NCBI GenBank assembly: GCA_009780115.1
Contig: WRAQ01000002.1
Coordinates: forward strand, 62,001-126,000
DNA: 64,000 nucleotides
Direction: 5' to 3'
DNA from: Lachnospiraceae bacterium
GTDB taxonomy: Bacteria; Bacillota; Clostridia; Lachnospirales; Lachnospiraceae
Below the pieces are notes generated by a model. It worked only from the letters and a program-made list of their open reading frames with translations. It was not told the DNA's origin and did not search any database. Positions 62,344 to 64,000 of the stretch are shown here, piece after piece. The position numbers were made by a program, and so were the translations under genes. Position 1 is the first letter of the stretch. Each line of letters opens with the position of its first letter.

Positions 62344-63447
62344 TCACATTCGTATTTTTTCCATTAGTCTGGTATAAAAACGCAGATTGTGAATGGTTGC
62401 GAGGCGATAAGCAAGCGAATCACCAACTTTATAAAGATGATAAAGATAAGCCCGTGAATATTTTTTGCACATATGGCAGTCGCAATCACCGGCAACCGGG
62501 GCATCCTCCCGGATATGTTTTTCATCTAAAATATAATAATGCGAGTAAGCAAAATTGAAATCATCCAAGTAATCATCAAAAACATATAGCCGATTATGGC
62601 GGGCTTCCCGGGTGGGAATTACGCAATCAAAAAGATTGTAGCCCATTTTTACGCATTTGATAATACCGTCGGGTTTACCAAGCCCCATCGCGTATTTGAC
62701 TTGGTTATCAGGCATCAGGCTGGCAGTATACGCAAGAATATCTTCAATCAAAGTGCCGTCAGCCGCCACCGGCCAGCCGCCAAAGCCAAAACCATCAAAA
62801 CCAATGTTAATCAGTTCATCAGCACATATTTTTCGCAAATCGTGATAACTTCCGCCTTGAATAATGGCAAAAAGCAGCGGCCGCTTATCATAGGGGATTT
62901 TGCGGGATGCTATTTGCTTTACATATTCTTTTTTGCACCGGGCGGCCCAGTCGATAGTAACATCGACCGAAAACTTGCTAATCTCATATGAGTCTTCGGG
63001 AGAAGTACAATAATCAAGACACATCATTATATCCGACCCGCACGCGAATTGAAATTGAATGCTTTTTTCCGGGGTTAGGATTATTTTTTCCCCGCTTTTG
63101 TGATTTCCCCCTTTGGCGGGGTTTCCGGCATCAGGCCGGAAAATCAATTCGTTTTTGCGGATTTCACCGAACTTGGGGTTTTGGCGGATAAGGGAAAAAA
63201 CTTGAAAACCGCCGGAATCGGTAAGAACCGGCTTATCCCAATCAGAAAAAGCATGAAGGCCTTTAAATTTCTTAAGTACACTTACTCCGGGTTTTGACAG
63301 TAGATGAAAACCATTCATAACTAAACCCGGCACATTAACGTTTGCCAGGTCGTCAGTATCAACCGTACGGACAACGCCATATGTCCCATCGGGGAAAAAG
63401 GCGGGTAGATTTATTGTTCCGTGGTTGAGGGTAAGGGTTTTAAGCAT
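62344..63447 (-). CDS. tgt: Queuine/preQ1 tRNA-ribosyltransferase (tRNA-guanine transglycosylase)
   Basis: A 367-residue TIM-barrel enzyme that exchanges G34 for a queuine-type base in tRNAs with GUN anticodons. Motifs are VLTDSGGFQVFSL (catalytic Asp), FAIIQGG, GFGFGGWPV, FDCVIPTREARH (nucleophile Asp) and a zinc site CDCHMC followed by a late His. The N-terminal strand PAFFPDGTYGVVRTVDTDDL departs from the usual MPVGTxATVK pattern, so it belongs to a divergent subgroup. No other queuosine gene is nearby. Confidence 0.85.
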   Translation of the reverse strand: MLKTLTLNHGTINLPAFFPDGTYGVVRTVDTDDLANVNVPGLVMNGFHLLSKPGVSVLKKFKGLHAFSDWDKPVLTDSGGFQVFSLIRQNPKFGEIRKNELIFRPDAGNPAKGGNHKSGEKIILTPEKSIQFQFACGSDIMMCLDYCTSPEDSYEISKFSVDVTIDWAARCKKEYVKQIASRKIPYDKRPLLFAIIQGGSYHDLRKICADELINIGFDGFGFGGWPVAADGTLIEDILAYTASLMPDNQVKYAMGLGKPDGIIKCVKMGYNLFDCVIPTREARHNRLYVFDDYLDDFNFAYSHYYILDEKHIREDAPVAGDCDCHMCKKYSRAYLYHLYKVGDSLAYRLATIHNLRFYTRLMEKIRM

Positions 63448-63481
63448 TTTGGTTCTTCCATTCTATATCAAAATATCTACG

Positions 63482-63592
63482 GTAAGTCAGATAATATATT
63501 TCTCCGTCTCTACGGCTTAATTGATTTATCCGTTCAGTTTTCGCCCGGGAAGAAGGAGCCTAAGGTTCCTGCGAAAATATTATCTGTCTTCC
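63482..63592. repeat. 114-bp palindromic repeat family, copy 5
   Basis: The left arm is GTAAGTCAGATAATAT and the right arm ATATTATCTGTCTTCC. The core has CGTCTCTACGGCTTAAT and CGGGAAGAAGGAGCC followed by TAAGGTTCCTGCGA. The rsmI stop codon (63580-63582) is inside the right arm. Confidence 0.85.
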
Positions 63593-64000
63593 CTCAAATC
63601 TTGCGCTAATAAAGATTTCAACATCAGTGAAGCCGAATAAAACTCTTTCTTCGTTATTGTACCTTTGTATTTTACGGCCAAAGCATTTACAGCCTCTTTC
63701 ATTGAGACTTCATTGTTTACGATATGGTCAATTAACATCGATTCCAGCGATTGACTGACCGAGTCGGTCAATATTTCTGCTATTGTACATAATTCGGCAA
63801 CTAAAGTATATTCCCCTTTTTCGGCGGCGGGATTAGCGAGAAGTTCGGTTAGTATATTTTCGGCTCTGCCACGGTAAATGCGTTCAAACATTTTTGTTAA
63901 GTCATTACACAAACAAAGTTCTGCTTCCGGTATTTCCGCTGCAAAAATCTGCAAGGTCTTTTTTATCCGTTTTGGCGATTCGAAAAAAACGAACACTGAT
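63580..64000 (-). CDS. rsmI: 16S rRNA (cytidine(1402)-2'-O)-methyltransferase RsmI, C-terminal part (5' end beyond window)
   Basis: About 139 residues of the C-terminal half are in the window and the frame is open at base 64000. The segment VFVFFESPKRIKKTL, followed by ELCLCNDLTKMFERIYRG and a KGEYTLV strand, matches the tetrapyrrole-methylase fold of RsmI. The C-terminal helical tail ends with LLAQDLREDR. Its last codons and stop are contributed by the right end of a 114-bp repeat. The gene belongs to the tgt, rRNA-methylase and trmL neighbourhood on the same strand. Confidence 0.85.
   Translation of the reverse strand, partial: SVFVFFESPKRIKKTLQIFAAEIPEAELCLCNDLTKMFERIYRGRAENILTELLANPAAEKGEYTLVAELCTIAEILTDSVSQSLESMLIDHIVNNEVSMKEAVNALAVKYKGTITKKEFYSASLMLKSLLAQDLREDR

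Overview
The window looks like part of the chromosome of an anaerobic, low-to-moderate GC Firmicute, most likely a Lachnospiraceae-type Clostridium relative. The evidence is AGGAGG-type ribosome sites with several TTG starts, a split transketolase, an anaerobic GlpA-type dehydrogenase with a BFD iron-sulfur domain, an NrdG2-type radical SAM activase, ferredoxin-type aldo/keto reductases, a PucR/CdaR-like regulator beside MsmX, and a protein with a DUF6128-like domain. No rRNA, tRNA, CRISPR array, phage or transposase gene was seen. One small SRP RNA gene with a near-consensus promoter is present.

Layout. 1-2517: ATPase (cut by the window edge) and lipoprotein of a BMP/PnrA-type nucleoside importer. 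2620-4432: tadA, a dense palindrome zone, the nrdG-like gene and the SRP RNA. 4569-7683: a lactococcin-972-like bacteriocin locus (large membrane protein, ABC ATPase, small secreted peptide). 8128-12036: a repeat-containing protein, a CdaR-like regulator and the sugar ABC ATPase MsmX. 12257-17751: a GGDEF protein, YesL, an HD-GYP protein, GNAT, a secreted helical protein and a lysophospholipase-like hydrolase. 17892-21737: metG and a cyclic-nucleotide-binding-domain protein. 21814-29075: a central-carbon run (tktN, tktC, rpe, GlpA-like, FAD oxidoreductase fused to DUF1667, glpK). 29206-32101: DUF885 peptidase and an orphan AT-rich gene. 32302-39458: a merged L-rhamnose/L-fucose operon (rhaA, fucA, rhaB, broken yhcG, fucI, manA), with an ASKHA/RACo-like gene divergent from it. 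40893-46404: mannoside phosphorylase and cellobiose 2-epimerase, DegV, aldo/keto reductase and GNAT. 46466-52432: ppiB, mutS2, a two-component system and an unknown protein. 52568-56202: a very AT-rich island. 56271-60908: a seven-gene RiPP-like cluster. 60932-64000: trmL, a 16S rRNA m7G1405 methyltransferase homologue, tgt and rsmI (cut by the window edge).

Metabolically the window describes a fermenter of plant or host glycans. Beta-mannobiose is epimerised and phosphorolysed. L-rhamnose and L-fucose are isomerised, phosphorylated and cleaved. Glycerol enters through GlpK and an anaerobic GlpA-like system that shares a transcription unit with pentose-phosphate enzymes. MsmX would energise sugar importers encoded elsewhere.

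Two things stand out. First, 56271-60908 is an operon with a 24-residue peptide, an attenuator-like hairpin, a three-gene ABC exporter, a nucleotidyltransferase-fold protein, a PqqD-like peptide-recognition protein and a CPBP-type membrane protease. It has no recognised RiPP maturase, so it may be an undescribed class. Second, the intergenic spaces hold several families of short palindromic repeats whose arms change together between copies. The best is a 114-bp family with four near-full copies and one core-deleted copy. These repeats often carry the stop codon of the upstream gene. Other notable items are a homologue of the aminoglycoside-resistance 16S rRNA methylases, an in-frame palindromic insertion in glpK, and a hairpin that pairs with the Shine-Dalgarno of the gene at 9300.
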